Assembly: GCF_000153165.2 (NCBI RefSeq) | Contig: NC_014472.1 | Coordinates: forward strand, 1,981,501 to 2,045,500 | DNA from: Maribacter sp. HTCC2170 | Lineage (GTDB): Bacteria > Bacteroidota > Bacteroidia > Flavobacteriales > Flavobacteriaceae | DNA: 64,000 bases | Reading direction: 5' to 3' | Shown: positions 53,841 to 62,621 of the stretch, in pieces | How the letters are laid out: the number at the start of each line of letters is the position of its first letter | How positions within the stretch are numbered: the stretch's first letter is position 1 | The notes under the pieces: generated by a model | Seen by the model: only the letters and a program-made list of their open reading frames with translations | Databases searched by the model: none | What the model was told of the DNA's origin: nothing | Position numbers and translations under genes: made by a program

Positions 53841-54011
53841 ATGCTGAGAAATTCAATTTTAGGAAGATGCAAGGTACAGTAAAATAATCTTGTTTTTTTA
53901 AATCCCTTGTACTTGAAATGAAATTTGAGGAAAAATTAGTATTTCTTTTTTAAGTCTGTTAATTTCACAGCATTGGCAATTATTGTCACCCAATAAAAAA
54001 CAAGTTGTATT

Positions 54012-56186
54012 ATGAAATATTTAATGCTTTTTCTATTAGTAGGGGTATTATCATGCTCCACTAATAATGAGCTTTCCGAACTTGATAAATGGCAAGCACA
54101 AGCTGAAAACATAACCATAATAAGAGATGATTTTGGAGTGCCGCATATTTATGGAAAGACCGATGCTGATGCTGTTTTTGGACTTTTATACGCGCAATGT
54201 GAAGACGATTTTAATCGTGTTGAGCAGAATTATATATGGGCAACGGGTAGATTGGCCGAAGTAGAAGGTAAAGAAGCACTGTACAGTGATTTACGGGCAA
54301 AACTATTTATGACCGAAGAAGAAGCAAAAACCAATTATGAAGAAAGTCCAAAATGGTTAAAAGAATTATGTGATGCTTTTGCGGATGGTATAAACTACTA
54401 TTTGCATACACATCCCGAGGTTAAGCCCAAGTTATTGACCCGATTTGAACCATGGATGCCCATGTATTTCAGCGAAGGTTCAATAGGGGGTGATATTGAA
54501 CGCATCTCGACCAGAAAAATCAAATCCTTTTATGAAAGCGACATGCAAATTCCGGAAATGGAAGAGTTGAAATTGAAACAGGAAAAGGAAATGACCGAAC
54601 CTCAGGGCTCTAACGGTATTGCCATTTCTGGTGAACTAACGGAATCAGGCAATGCGATGCTTCTTATTAATCCACATACGTCTTTTTATTTCAGGGGCGA
54701 GGTACATGTGGTAAGTGAAGAAGGGCTCAATGCATACGGTGCAGTAACATGGGGACAGTTTTTTGTCTATCAAGGCTTCAATGAAAAAACTGGGTGGATG
54801 CATACCTCTACTTATACTGATGTAATGGATGAATTCAGAGAAACCATTGTCAAAATGGATGAAAAGCTTCTTTATCAATATGGTGAGGAACTTCGACCTA
54901 TTGAAACTTCTGAAATCACTTTAAAATATAAAGATAGTGATGTACTCAAAGAAAAAATCTATCCTGCTTACCATACACATCACGGCCCAATTACGCATAT
55001 GGTAAATGGGAATTGGACGGCGTCTGCAATGATGTGGGAACCTGTAAAGGCATTGGAACAATCTTTTGTGAGAACAAAGAAAAACGGGTATAAAGGATTT
55101 CGGGAGATGATGGATATTAGAACAAACTCTTCCAATAATACGGTATATGCCGATGCTGAAGGCAACATAGCTTATTTCCATGGAAATTTTGTTCCCAAGC
55201 GAGACACTCAATTCGATTATTCCGAATCTGTTGATGGTAGTAACCCTAAAACAGATTGGCAAGGACTGCATACGGTTGATGAGAATATTCTCTTATTAAA
55301 TCCTGAAAACGGGTGGTTACAGAATTGCAATTCCACACCTTATACTGCAGCACTTGAATTCAGTCCCAAAAAGGAGAATTACCCCAATTATATGTCAATT
55401 GACAGGGAAAACTTTAGGGGAATTCATGCGATTGACCTATTAAAAGACAGGAAGGGATATACTTTGGATAATTTGATTGAATTGGCCCATGACCCTTATC
55501 TCCCTGCTTTTGAAAAATTGATTCCGGGGCTTATAAAAGCCTATGATACTCATGATGATAAAAACCCAAAACTTAGAGAGGCGATTGATGTACTTAGGGA
55601 GTGGGATTTCAAAACTTCAAAGGAATCAGCGGCGATGACTTTAGCCCATTTTTATGGAACGAAATATTATGCCGAAGGAGAATATGAAAAAGGATTAACA
55701 CCCATGGAAAGAGTCACATTTTGGGGTAGCGAATCGCCGAATAGTGAAAAACTAAGAATTTTCGAAACCGTTGTTGACCAACTGAATGAGGATGTTGGTA
55801 GCTGGAATACTACTTGGGGAGAAGTAAATCGTTATCAAAGGTTGAATGGTGATATTAGACAAGCCTTTGACGATAGTAAGCCAAGTATTCCTGTCGGGTT
55901 TGCCTCCGGGCGTTGGGGGGCTCTGGCGGCATATGGTGCACGTTATACCAACAACACCAAAAAGATTTATGGTACTCGTGGAAACAGTTTTGTGGCGGTA
56001 GTTGAATTTGGAGAGAAGGTAAAAGCTAAAAGTATGTTGGCTGGAGGGCAAAGTGGAGATCCCAATTCACTACATTTTAATGATCAGGCACAACCTTATG
56101 CCGATATGCAGTTTAAAGATGTGCCTTTTTATAAGGAAGATGTTTTGAAAAGAGCTGTTAGAACCTATAAGCCTGGAGAAAAATAA
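54012..56186 (+). CDS. Penicillin acylase-family amidase, lipoprotein
   Basis: 724-aa Ntn-hydrolase. The N-terminus is a lipoprotein signal with Cys15 (FLLVGVLSCSTN). The precursor must self-cleave before Ser200 in EPQGSNGIAIS, the nucleophile of the beta chain, with supporting segments NPHTSFYFRGEVH and GWMHTSTYTDVMDEF. Family members hydrolyse acyl amides such as penicillins or acyl-homoserine lactones; quorum-quenching or peptide-acyl removal are possible roles, and sequence does not decide. The promoter region (53841-54011) shows no exact consensus box. Confidence 0.88.
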   Translation: MKYLMLFLLVGVLSCSTNNELSELDKWQAQAENITIIRDDFGVPHIYGKTDADAVFGLLYAQCEDDFNRVEQNYIWATGRLAEVEGKEALYSDLRAKLFMTEEEAKTNYEESPKWLKELCDAFADGINYYLHTHPEVKPKLLTRFEPWMPMYFSEGSIGGDIERISTRKIKSFYESDMQIPEMEELKLKQEKEMTEPQGSNGIAISGELTESGNAMLLINPHTSFYFRGEVHVVSEEGLNAYGAVTWGQFFVYQGFNEKTGWMHTSTYTDVMDEFRETIVKMDEKLLYQYGEELRPIETSEITLKYKDSDVLKEKIYPAYHTHHGPITHMVNGNWTASAMMWEPVKALEQSFVRTKKNGYKGFREMMDIRTNSSNNTVYADAEGNIAYFHGNFVPKRDTQFDYSESVDGSNPKTDWQGLHTVDENILLLNPENGWLQNCNSTPYTAALEFSPKKENYPNYMSIDRENFRGIHAIDLLKDRKGYTLDNLIELAHDPYLPAFEKLIPGLIKAYDTHDDKNPKLREAIDVLREWDFKTSKESAAMTLAHFYGTKYYAEGEYEKGLTPMERVTFWGSESPNSEKLRIFETVVDQLNEDVGSWNTTWGEVNRYQRLNGDIRQAFDDSKPSIPVGFASGRWGALAAYGARYTNNTKKIYGTRGNSFVAVVEFGEKVKAKSMLAGGQSGDPNSLHFNDQAQPYADMQFKDVPFYKEDVLKRAVRTYKPGEK

Positions 56187-56190
56187 CCAA

Positions 56191-56847
56191 CTATTCTTTA
56201 GTGATAATCAAAGTAGCTTTTGAACCTTCGGAAAGTAGCCATTTGTTGGAGTAAATGAGCTGACCGGTTTCATCGTAAACATCAACTTGTGCTGTATTTG
56301 GGCTTGCTGAACCTTCATTTAGTGCCTCAAAATCCAAGCGGTTAAATCCTTTATGTAAATCTACGTTAACACCTTTAAAACTAGAGGTGAGCAGCATGTT
56401 ATGGTCTATTACATGACCATTGGTTGATATTTTTACACGATCACCATCTACATATTCGTGATCTCGGCAAACTATACCCACAAACTTGCCATTACTCTTG
56501 ATGTCACCTAAATATTGATTCCCGAATTTCTCCTTTTTACCACCTTTTCTTTCAGACCTGCCAACTTTAGTGTCTAATTTTAAATCATGTCCTGCTTGCA
56601 ATAGCTCTCTATTAGGCAGCATTTGAACGGGCATCCTTGTTAGGGAATCCTTTAAATTTATATTTGGCTTCTCATCTATTACAGAGGGAATATTCAATGC
56701 ATTTCCCTGAGAAGTATTGTTATTTTCATCCGGAGTGGTCAATGTTCCAATTTCAAGAGGATTGTCACTAGGTAAGTCGGTCTGTGCATTCCCATAGAAG
56801 GAAAGCATTAGAATAAACACAACTATCGAGATTTGTTTTATAATCAT
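56191..56847 (-). CDS. Secreted protein of unknown function
   Basis: I do not recognise this protein. From ATG at 56847 (218 aa) it begins with a signal peptide (MIIKQISIVVFILMLSFYGN) ending AQ, then a low-complexity Asn/Pro/Thr-rich stretch, a basic segment (RSERKGGKKEKFGNQYLG), and a C-terminal region of likely beta strands (NRLDFEALNEGSASPNTAQV, DVYDETGQLIYSNKW). No T9SS YPNP motif or lipobox is present. It converges with the acylase gene, 4 bp apart. Confidence 0.72.
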   Translation of the reverse strand: MIIKQISIVVFILMLSFYGNAQTDLPSDNPLEIGTLTTPDENNNTSQGNALNIPSVIDEKPNINLKDSLTRMPVQMLPNRELLQAGHDLKLDTKVGRSERKGGKKEKFGNQYLGDIKSNGKFVGIVCRDHEYVDGDRVKISTNGHVIDHNMLLTSSFKGVNVDLHKGFNRLDFEALNEGSASPNTAQVDVYDETGQLIYSNKWLLSEGSKATLIITKE

Positions 56848-56991
56848 CAGGGAACATAAATTTCGTCGTAAAGATAGCAATTACCCTGCCAGACGGACTT
56901 AAAGGCCTGTTAATTTCGCTGAAGTGATACAAAGGGAACGTTTTTCCGCTTTAGAACTTTACTGTTTTTTGTGTCAATCGCATGAACATAC
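56848..56991. other. Intergenic stretch, nothing recognised
   Basis: 144 bp between two minus-strand genes. I see no hairpin terminator and only a near match (TATCTTTA) to the -7 consensus ahead of the secreted-protein gene. Confidence 0.4.
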
Positions 56992-59265
56992 TTAATCTAA
57001 TGCCGGCAATTGTCGAAGAAAATTAGAATAATTAGTGTTGTTCGGAAACAATTGAACAAGCTGTAAACCTATCTCTCTTGCCCTGTCAATTTCTCCGTAT
57101 TTAGAATGGAAAAAAGCGAGCGTATATAACAGTTCTTCATTAGAGGGGTACACCTTAAGACCTTTGATAATAGCTTCTTTGGCTTTCTTAGTTTCATTGA
57201 CGCTATCGTACAATAAACCGAGATTATAATATACTCTTAGATTTTCTGGCATGTGGGTCATGGCCTTTTCCAGTTGTATAATGGCCTCATTGTTTCTGCC
57301 GGTTTCTGCGAGTAATAAAGCTAAGGAGTAATAAGTTGGCCCATATTCCGGTTCTTGCTTTATAATGAGTTTAAAAGCAGTCTCTGCTTCGTTCAGTTTT
57401 CCATTTCTATAATAAAGATTGGCCAAACTTGTTCTCACCATGTTGTTGAGGTTGTCTATTTTCAAAGCCTTTTCATAATTATCAATCGCATTTGCCACAT
57501 CTCCCTTCTTTAAATGATAATTGGCTTCCTTGGCTTTTCCGCCTGCAAATTCAGCGGTGGCCTCCAAGTATGTTAGAAACTCAGTTTTGACTTTTTGATA
57601 TACTTCTTTATAGTCAGCAGGAACTTGGTTTTCTGTCAATCCTCCTAAAGCATAAAATGCTTTGACCCGTACAGATCTCTTTGGATCTTTTAATAGAGGG
57701 AATAAGTATGTAGTATAATCAGTACTGTTAATTTCACCCAAAACATCCAAAGTTGACGCTCTAACTACGGGGGACGAATCATTCAAGAATGTAATTAAGT
57801 TGGCAACATCATTTTCATTCATATAATATTGTAGCCCTCGAACTGCTGAAGCTCTTGCGATTTCTGGTTGCAGCGTATCATTCATTAAAGTAAGGAGCGA
57901 TTCTTTTCCATGGGGGTCACCACTTAAACCTGAAGCCAAAAGTTCTGAAAAATGTTGATAATCAGGAACACCATATTGTTCTTGGAAAGTTTGCCAGGCC
58001 CACTCATCGTCTTTGTCGTCATGGCATTGGGTACATGCATTTGGCGTGCCATATTTTAAGCTTAAATCTGGTCTTGGAATCCTAAAACTATGGTCTCTTC
58101 TAAAATCATTCCCCATATAAAATCGCCCGGTCATATGGCAATTAATACATTGACCACCTTCAGAGACAACTTCGTGAAAATGATGCTTTGGAGTATCATA
58201 TTGCTCGGGAACATGACATTGTGCACAGAGTTGATTTCCTTCAAATTTGAGCTCTAAGGAATGTGCATTGTGACAATCAGTACAAGTAACGTCATTCAAG
58301 TACATTTTACTCTGTACAAAAGAGCCGTAGACATAATCCTCGTCTAATATCTGTCCGTCTAAATGGTAGAGTCTTTCTGTTATCAATTGCGGAAAATAAT
58401 GATCTAGCATGGTTCCTTCAAAATTGAATAATTCTGAAATCTGCTCCCTACGCATATGGCACCTTGCACATTGATCCACTAATTTCTTTGGCTGTGTTCC
58501 AGGTATCATTTGCATGGACCCAGATGCCTTGTAATTTTCACCTAATTTTGTAGCCTTATCAGCATGTTCTTTTCCAGGACCATGGCAGGCTTCACAACTC
58601 ACATTAATTAAAGCGAATTCGGTATTATACCCGTTTGTTTCCTCTTTATAGTTCTTTCGAACATTGGTTGAATGGCAATCAGAACACATGGTGTTCCAGT
58701 TTAAACCTCCTCTTGACCAGTGCAACCATTCTGAATGCACGACCTTAAAATCAGGATATAAATCAAACCATTTGTTTTTTTCAGTGTCCCAAGCTGTTCT
58801 TAAACATTGAAACCTTCCATCAGGGAATTCAACAATATATTGTTGTAAGGGGGTTATACCAAATGTATATATGATTTTATAGTCATGGTAATTGCCATCG
58901 GGCCCTTCAGTATTCACGAAGAAGTCATCACCTTTGGAATAAAACTTTGACGTAATACCTTGACTGTTGAATTTTTCACCATCAAAGTCTGCCAAAATGG
59001 TTTCCCTTTTAGCCAATTGCATAGCTTTGTCATGGTGTGAACCCTCCCAATCCTTAAATTCAGCTTGATGGCATTGTTTGCATGCATCATCCCCTAAGAA
59101 ATTTGCATCGGCAATTTGAGCTGTAGACGCAAAAATTGCATTTGGGTTTTTCTGAGGAACTTTTTCATATTCAGCTTTTTTGTCATCTCCACAAGAGAGT
59201 AGAACACTAAATAGGAGGGAAAAAGAAAATAGCTTTGAAAAACTCCTCATTTTAATAAAACTCAT
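56992..59265 (-). CDS. Octaheme cytochrome c lipoprotein with HEAT and TPR repeats
   Basis: 757-aa protein. It has a lipoprotein signal with Cys25 (LFSVLLSCGDD; a start at Met6 is also possible), then eight CxxCH haem motifs: CKQCH (62-66), CSDCH, CEACH, CARCH, CTDCH, CAQCH, CINCH and CTQCH (411-415). The C-terminal half has HEAT-like repeats (ASTLDVLGEINSTDY, KAFYALGG) and about five TPR units (AIDNYEKALKIDNLNNMVRT, AETAFKLIIKQEPEYGPTYY). It is probably anchored in a membrane facing the periplasm or outside, where it moves electrons or reduces a substrate. It lies downstream of nuo genes on the same strand. Confidence 0.87.
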   Translation of the reverse strand: MSFIKMRSFSKLFSFSLLFSVLLSCGDDKKAEYEKVPQKNPNAIFASTAQIADANFLGDDACKQCHQAEFKDWEGSHHDKAMQLAKRETILADFDGEKFNSQGITSKFYSKGDDFFVNTEGPDGNYHDYKIIYTFGITPLQQYIVEFPDGRFQCLRTAWDTEKNKWFDLYPDFKVVHSEWLHWSRGGLNWNTMCSDCHSTNVRKNYKEETNGYNTEFALINVSCEACHGPGKEHADKATKLGENYKASGSMQMIPGTQPKKLVDQCARCHMRREQISELFNFEGTMLDHYFPQLITERLYHLDGQILDEDYVYGSFVQSKMYLNDVTCTDCHNAHSLELKFEGNQLCAQCHVPEQYDTPKHHFHEVVSEGGQCINCHMTGRFYMGNDFRRDHSFRIPRPDLSLKYGTPNACTQCHDDKDDEWAWQTFQEQYGVPDYQHFSELLASGLSGDPHGKESLLTLMNDTLQPEIARASAVRGLQYYMNENDVANLITFLNDSSPVVRASTLDVLGEINSTDYTTYLFPLLKDPKRSVRVKAFYALGGLTENQVPADYKEVYQKVKTEFLTYLEATAEFAGGKAKEANYHLKKGDVANAIDNYEKALKIDNLNNMVRTSLANLYYRNGKLNEAETAFKLIIKQEPEYGPTYYSLALLLAETGRNNEAIIQLEKAMTHMPENLRVYYNLGLLYDSVNETKKAKEAIIKGLKVYPSNEELLYTLAFFHSKYGEIDRAREIGLQLVQLFPNNTNYSNFLRQLPALD

Positions 59266-59345
59266 AATAGATAAAGTAGGACGAAATGTCCAATTTTGAT
59301 CAATAAAGCACTAAAGTAAAATAATTAAGCCCTAATCAAGGATGT

Positions 59346-59681
59346 TCAACTGGTTTTTCCTCCGTTGTTCCAATATTGAGGGGAGGTGTCTTCGGTTTTT
59401 TGATTCCAATAGTCTTGGGTCACCTTATGACCGTCAAAGGTTTTTAATTTACGTTGGAAAATCCATATTGTAGGATTGAAAACCATATCGGTAACCCCTA
59501 CTGTATATAGTTGAGGCACATCTTCGGAAGCTCTTTTTTCTTCTTGGATAACAACTTCAAAACCATTATGTTCCAAAAGTTTTTTAAGAAAGTCTTTTCT
59601 ATTTTCCTCTATTTTCTTTTCAACAAAAGTTACCCTGGTTTCACCAATGCTTCCAAAAAGATGTTTTCCTGCGAGTGCCAT
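59346..59681 (-). CDS. Small uncharacterised protein after nuoN
   Basis: 111-aa soluble protein, no signal or membrane helix, rich in charged residues (VEKKIEENRKDFLKKLLEHN), with IWIFQRKLKTFDGHKVTQDY towards the C-terminus. I do not recognise the family. It follows nuoN by 5 bp and so is likely the last gene of the nuo transcript, which suggests a complex I accessory or assembly role, as inference only. Confidence 0.7.
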   Translation of the reverse strand: MALAGKHLFGSIGETRVTFVEKKIEENRKDFLKKLLEHNGFEVVIQEEKRASEDVPQLYTVGVTDMVFNPTIWIFQRKLKTFDGHKVTQDYWNQKTEDTSPQYWNNGGKTS

Positions 59682-59686
59682 AACGT

Positions 59687-61114
59687 CTAATTAAAAATTC
59701 CGCTTAATTCATATATATAATCATACAATGGGCTGTAAAGACCTAGCACCAGTATCCCAATCACTGTAATCAAGAGACCAAGACGCATGTAAATCTTGTT
59801 TTTAAAGAATGGTATGGGATTATCACTTTTTCTTAAGAACATAGCCCTTACAACGATGAGGTAATAATAAAGTGATATGGTTACATTGACAACAGCTAGA
59901 AATACTAATAAATAATATCCTTCGCTGGCCGCAGCAGTAAATAGAAAGAACTTTCCAAAGAAACCAGCAACCGGAGGTATTCCGGCCAATGAGAACAAAG
60001 CCAACATCATTATCAAACTTAGATTGGGATTAGTACGGTACAACCCTTCATAATCATCAATATTTTCTTTTCCTGTCTCCAAAGAAATTGCTTGAACTAC
60101 ACCAAAAGCTGCTAAATTCGAGAATACGTAAATCAACACAAAATATACTATCGTTGTCGTTCCTAATTGGTTTCCTGCGATTAAGCCCAGTAAAATGAAA
60201 CCAGCCTGAGCAATCGATGAGAAAGCCAAAAAGCGCTTCATGTTTTGTTGTCTTAATGCGAATAAATTACCAATGAACATGGTTAGTACCGCCACCACAT
60301 AAATTATGTTTTCCCAAACATGCATCAACGGTTTTAAAACAGTAAACAATAATATCATTAGGATGAAGACAGCTGCTCCTTTAGAAATTACTGACAAATA
60401 AGACGCTACACTAATAGGGGCACCTTCATAAACATCAGCCGTCCAGAAATGGAATGGGACCAAAGAGATTTTAAAACCCAATCCCGCAAAAAACAGTATC
60501 ATCCCAAGAATGGTCAAATCAGTGGACGAAATCACTTGAATGATCTCATCAAAATAGATTGACCCCGAAGTTGCATAAAGCATGGAAATTCCAAATAAAG
60601 AAACTCCAGAGGCTAAGGCAGATGAAAGAATTAATTTGATGCCGGCCTCACTTGATTTTCTGTTCGCTGTTTCATAGGCGGACAAAGCTGCCACAGGAAG
60701 TGTTGATAATTCCAGTCCCAAATAGAACATTAAGAAATCTCCCGAGGATATCATAAAGTACATTCCCAATAAGGAAGAAAAAAGTAAGATGAAAAATTCG
60801 GTTCCTTTGTTTTGGACAACTATTTTTTCCTGAAGCCAATCAGCAGATTGGAGCAAGAGAATCAAGACACCGACATTGAGAACATTCTTGAAAAAGTGAA
60901 TTAAACCATTGGTTCTGAACATTCCACCAAAAAGTGTTGTTTCGCCTGTAGGTAAAAATCCAATTAACGTGTGGACCCCAAACAAAAGAATGGCCAAATG
61001 AACAATACTATGTTTCTTTTTTTGAGGTATAAATATTTCAGCAACTACCAGCAACAATGTTATTGCCAAAAGAACTATTTCGTGACGCATCGATAAAAAG
61101 TTGCTAAAATCCAT
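59687..61114 (-). CDS. nuoN: NADH-quinone oxidoreductase subunit N
   Basis: 475-aa antiporter-like membrane subunit of respiratory complex I, about 14 helices. Typical segments include YLGLELSTLPVAALSAYETA, GLGFKISLVPFHFWTADVYE with conserved Lys, and LAGIPPVAGFFGKFFLFTAA. It lies 10 bp after nuoM. Confidence 0.95.
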   Translation of the reverse strand: MDFSNFLSMRHEIVLLAITLLLVVAEIFIPQKKKHSIVHLAILLFGVHTLIGFLPTGETTLFGGMFRTNGLIHFFKNVLNVGVLILLLQSADWLQEKIVVQNKGTEFFILLFSSLLGMYFMISSGDFLMFYLGLELSTLPVAALSAYETANRKSSEAGIKLILSSALASGVSLFGISMLYATSGSIYFDEIIQVISSTDLTILGMILFFAGLGFKISLVPFHFWTADVYEGAPISVASYLSVISKGAAVFILMILLFTVLKPLMHVWENIIYVVAVLTMFIGNLFALRQQNMKRFLAFSSIAQAGFILLGLIAGNQLGTTTIVYFVLIYVFSNLAAFGVVQAISLETGKENIDDYEGLYRTNPNLSLIMMLALFSLAGIPPVAGFFGKFFLFTAAASEGYYLLVFLAVVNVTISLYYYLIVVRAMFLRKSDNPIPFFKNKIYMRLGLLITVIGILVLGLYSPLYDYIYELSGIFN

Positions 61115-61124
61115 TCTTCTTAAT

Positions 61125-62612
61125 TTATAATACTCCTTGTATAAAAGGTTGTAAACTATCCAAAATCATATCACTTAACCAAAGTGGTGCAACACCCATC
61201 CCCACTATAGGAATCAACAATAACATTATTCCTAATTTCTCATACCATGTGACCCTTTCCAAAGTCAAGTACTTCTCATTTGTAACAGGACCCATGAGCA
61301 TGATGCCTACAACGCGTAAAATATAGACAGCAGTTACCACTATTGCTGAGACTGTAATTATTGTTGCAATCCTTGTGAACATATCGTCATGTTGAAACGC
61401 TCCCACAAAAATGTTCATTTCTGCAACGAACCCACTGAATCCTGGAAGCCCCAAGGATGCAAGACCGGCTATAACATAAATGACCGAAATAAATGGGATT
61501 ACTTTGAGCAATCCACCGAGTTTGGTAACATCCCTAGTATGTGTCCTGCCATAGATCATCCCAATTAAAGCAAAGAAAAGAGCAGTCATGAAGCCGTGTG
61601 AGAGTGACTGTAAAATAGCACCGTTCCAAGCGGTTTTGTTCAACATCAATAAGGCAAACAATACCATTCCCAAATGACTCACTGAGGAATAAGCATTAAT
61701 GTATTTTAAATCTGTTTGTTTGATGGCCGAGAATGCCCCGTAGATTACACCAATTGTCGCCAATATAATAAAGAACCAAGACCAGTGATGTGCACCTTCA
61801 GGTAATAAATACATCGCTACACGGAATACCCCATAACCCCCTAATTTCATCAATACCCCAGCATGAAGCATAGAAACAGCAGTTGGTGCTGAAGCATGAC
61901 CATCGGGAGACCAAGTATGGAAAGGGAACAAAGCCCCAATAACCGCAAACCCTATGAATGCCAAGGGAAAGAATAATTTTTGAGCTTCAAGAGGGATATT
62001 GACTTTGGCGATTTCCAAGATATTAAAAGTTAAAGCCCCACCATCAGCATTAGAGTTGAAATAAATCCCTAAAATGGCAACCAGAAGAACGGCTGAAGCA
62101 CCCATCAACATCAAGGTTAATTTCATCGCCGAATATTCTTTGGGACCAGTTCCCCAAATGCCAATCAATAAATACATGGGAATCACAGCAATTTCAAAAA
62201 ACACGAACATGGTGAACAGATCAAGGGAAATAAAGAAACCGTAAACACCTATTGAAAGGACTATTAAAGAAACAAAAAACTCTTTCGGAAGATCATTCAT
62301 TTTCCAAGAAATGAATACCCCAGCCAAAACAACAATCGCAGTCAATAATAAGAGGGCCACTGAAATACCATCTACACCTATATTGTAATGAATGTTAAAA
62401 TCCTTGAACCAGACCACATCTTTGGTGAATACCATGATGTCATTATTCACGGCCTTTTCTTTGAAATAGACAAATACTAAATTGATGGCCATACCTAACT
62501 GTACAAGACTCCCAATCATCGAAACAATACGTGCTTGTTTCAAACCTTTGGTAAAGACCAAGGCGATGATGGTCAATATTGGTACAGTTATAAAGAGTGT
62601 TAGAATATCCAT
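61125..62612 (-). CDS. nuoM: NADH-quinone oxidoreductase subunit M
   Basis: 495-aa antiporter-like subunit of complex I with VDGISVALLLLTAIVVLAGV, FFEIAVIPMYLLIGIWG and GALFPFHTWSPDGHASAPTA, all NuoM hallmarks. It lies 9 bp after nuoL and ahead of nuoN, the standard order of the membrane-arm genes. Confidence 0.96.
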   Translation of the reverse strand: MDILTLFITVPILTIIALVFTKGLKQARIVSMIGSLVQLGMAINLVFVYFKEKAVNNDIMVFTKDVVWFKDFNIHYNIGVDGISVALLLLTAIVVLAGVFISWKMNDLPKEFFVSLIVLSIGVYGFFISLDLFTMFVFFEIAVIPMYLLIGIWGTGPKEYSAMKLTLMLMGASAVLLVAILGIYFNSNADGGALTFNILEIAKVNIPLEAQKLFFPLAFIGFAVIGALFPFHTWSPDGHASAPTAVSMLHAGVLMKLGGYGVFRVAMYLLPEGAHHWSWFFIILATIGVIYGAFSAIKQTDLKYINAYSSVSHLGMVLFALLMLNKTAWNGAILQSLSHGFMTALFFALIGMIYGRTHTRDVTKLGGLLKVIPFISVIYVIAGLASLGLPGFSGFVAEMNIFVGAFQHDDMFTRIATIITVSAIVVTAVYILRVVGIMLMGPVTNEKYLTLERVTWYEKLGIMLLLIPIVGMGVAPLWLSDMILDSLQPFIQGVL

Positions 62613-62621
62613 TTCAAATTT

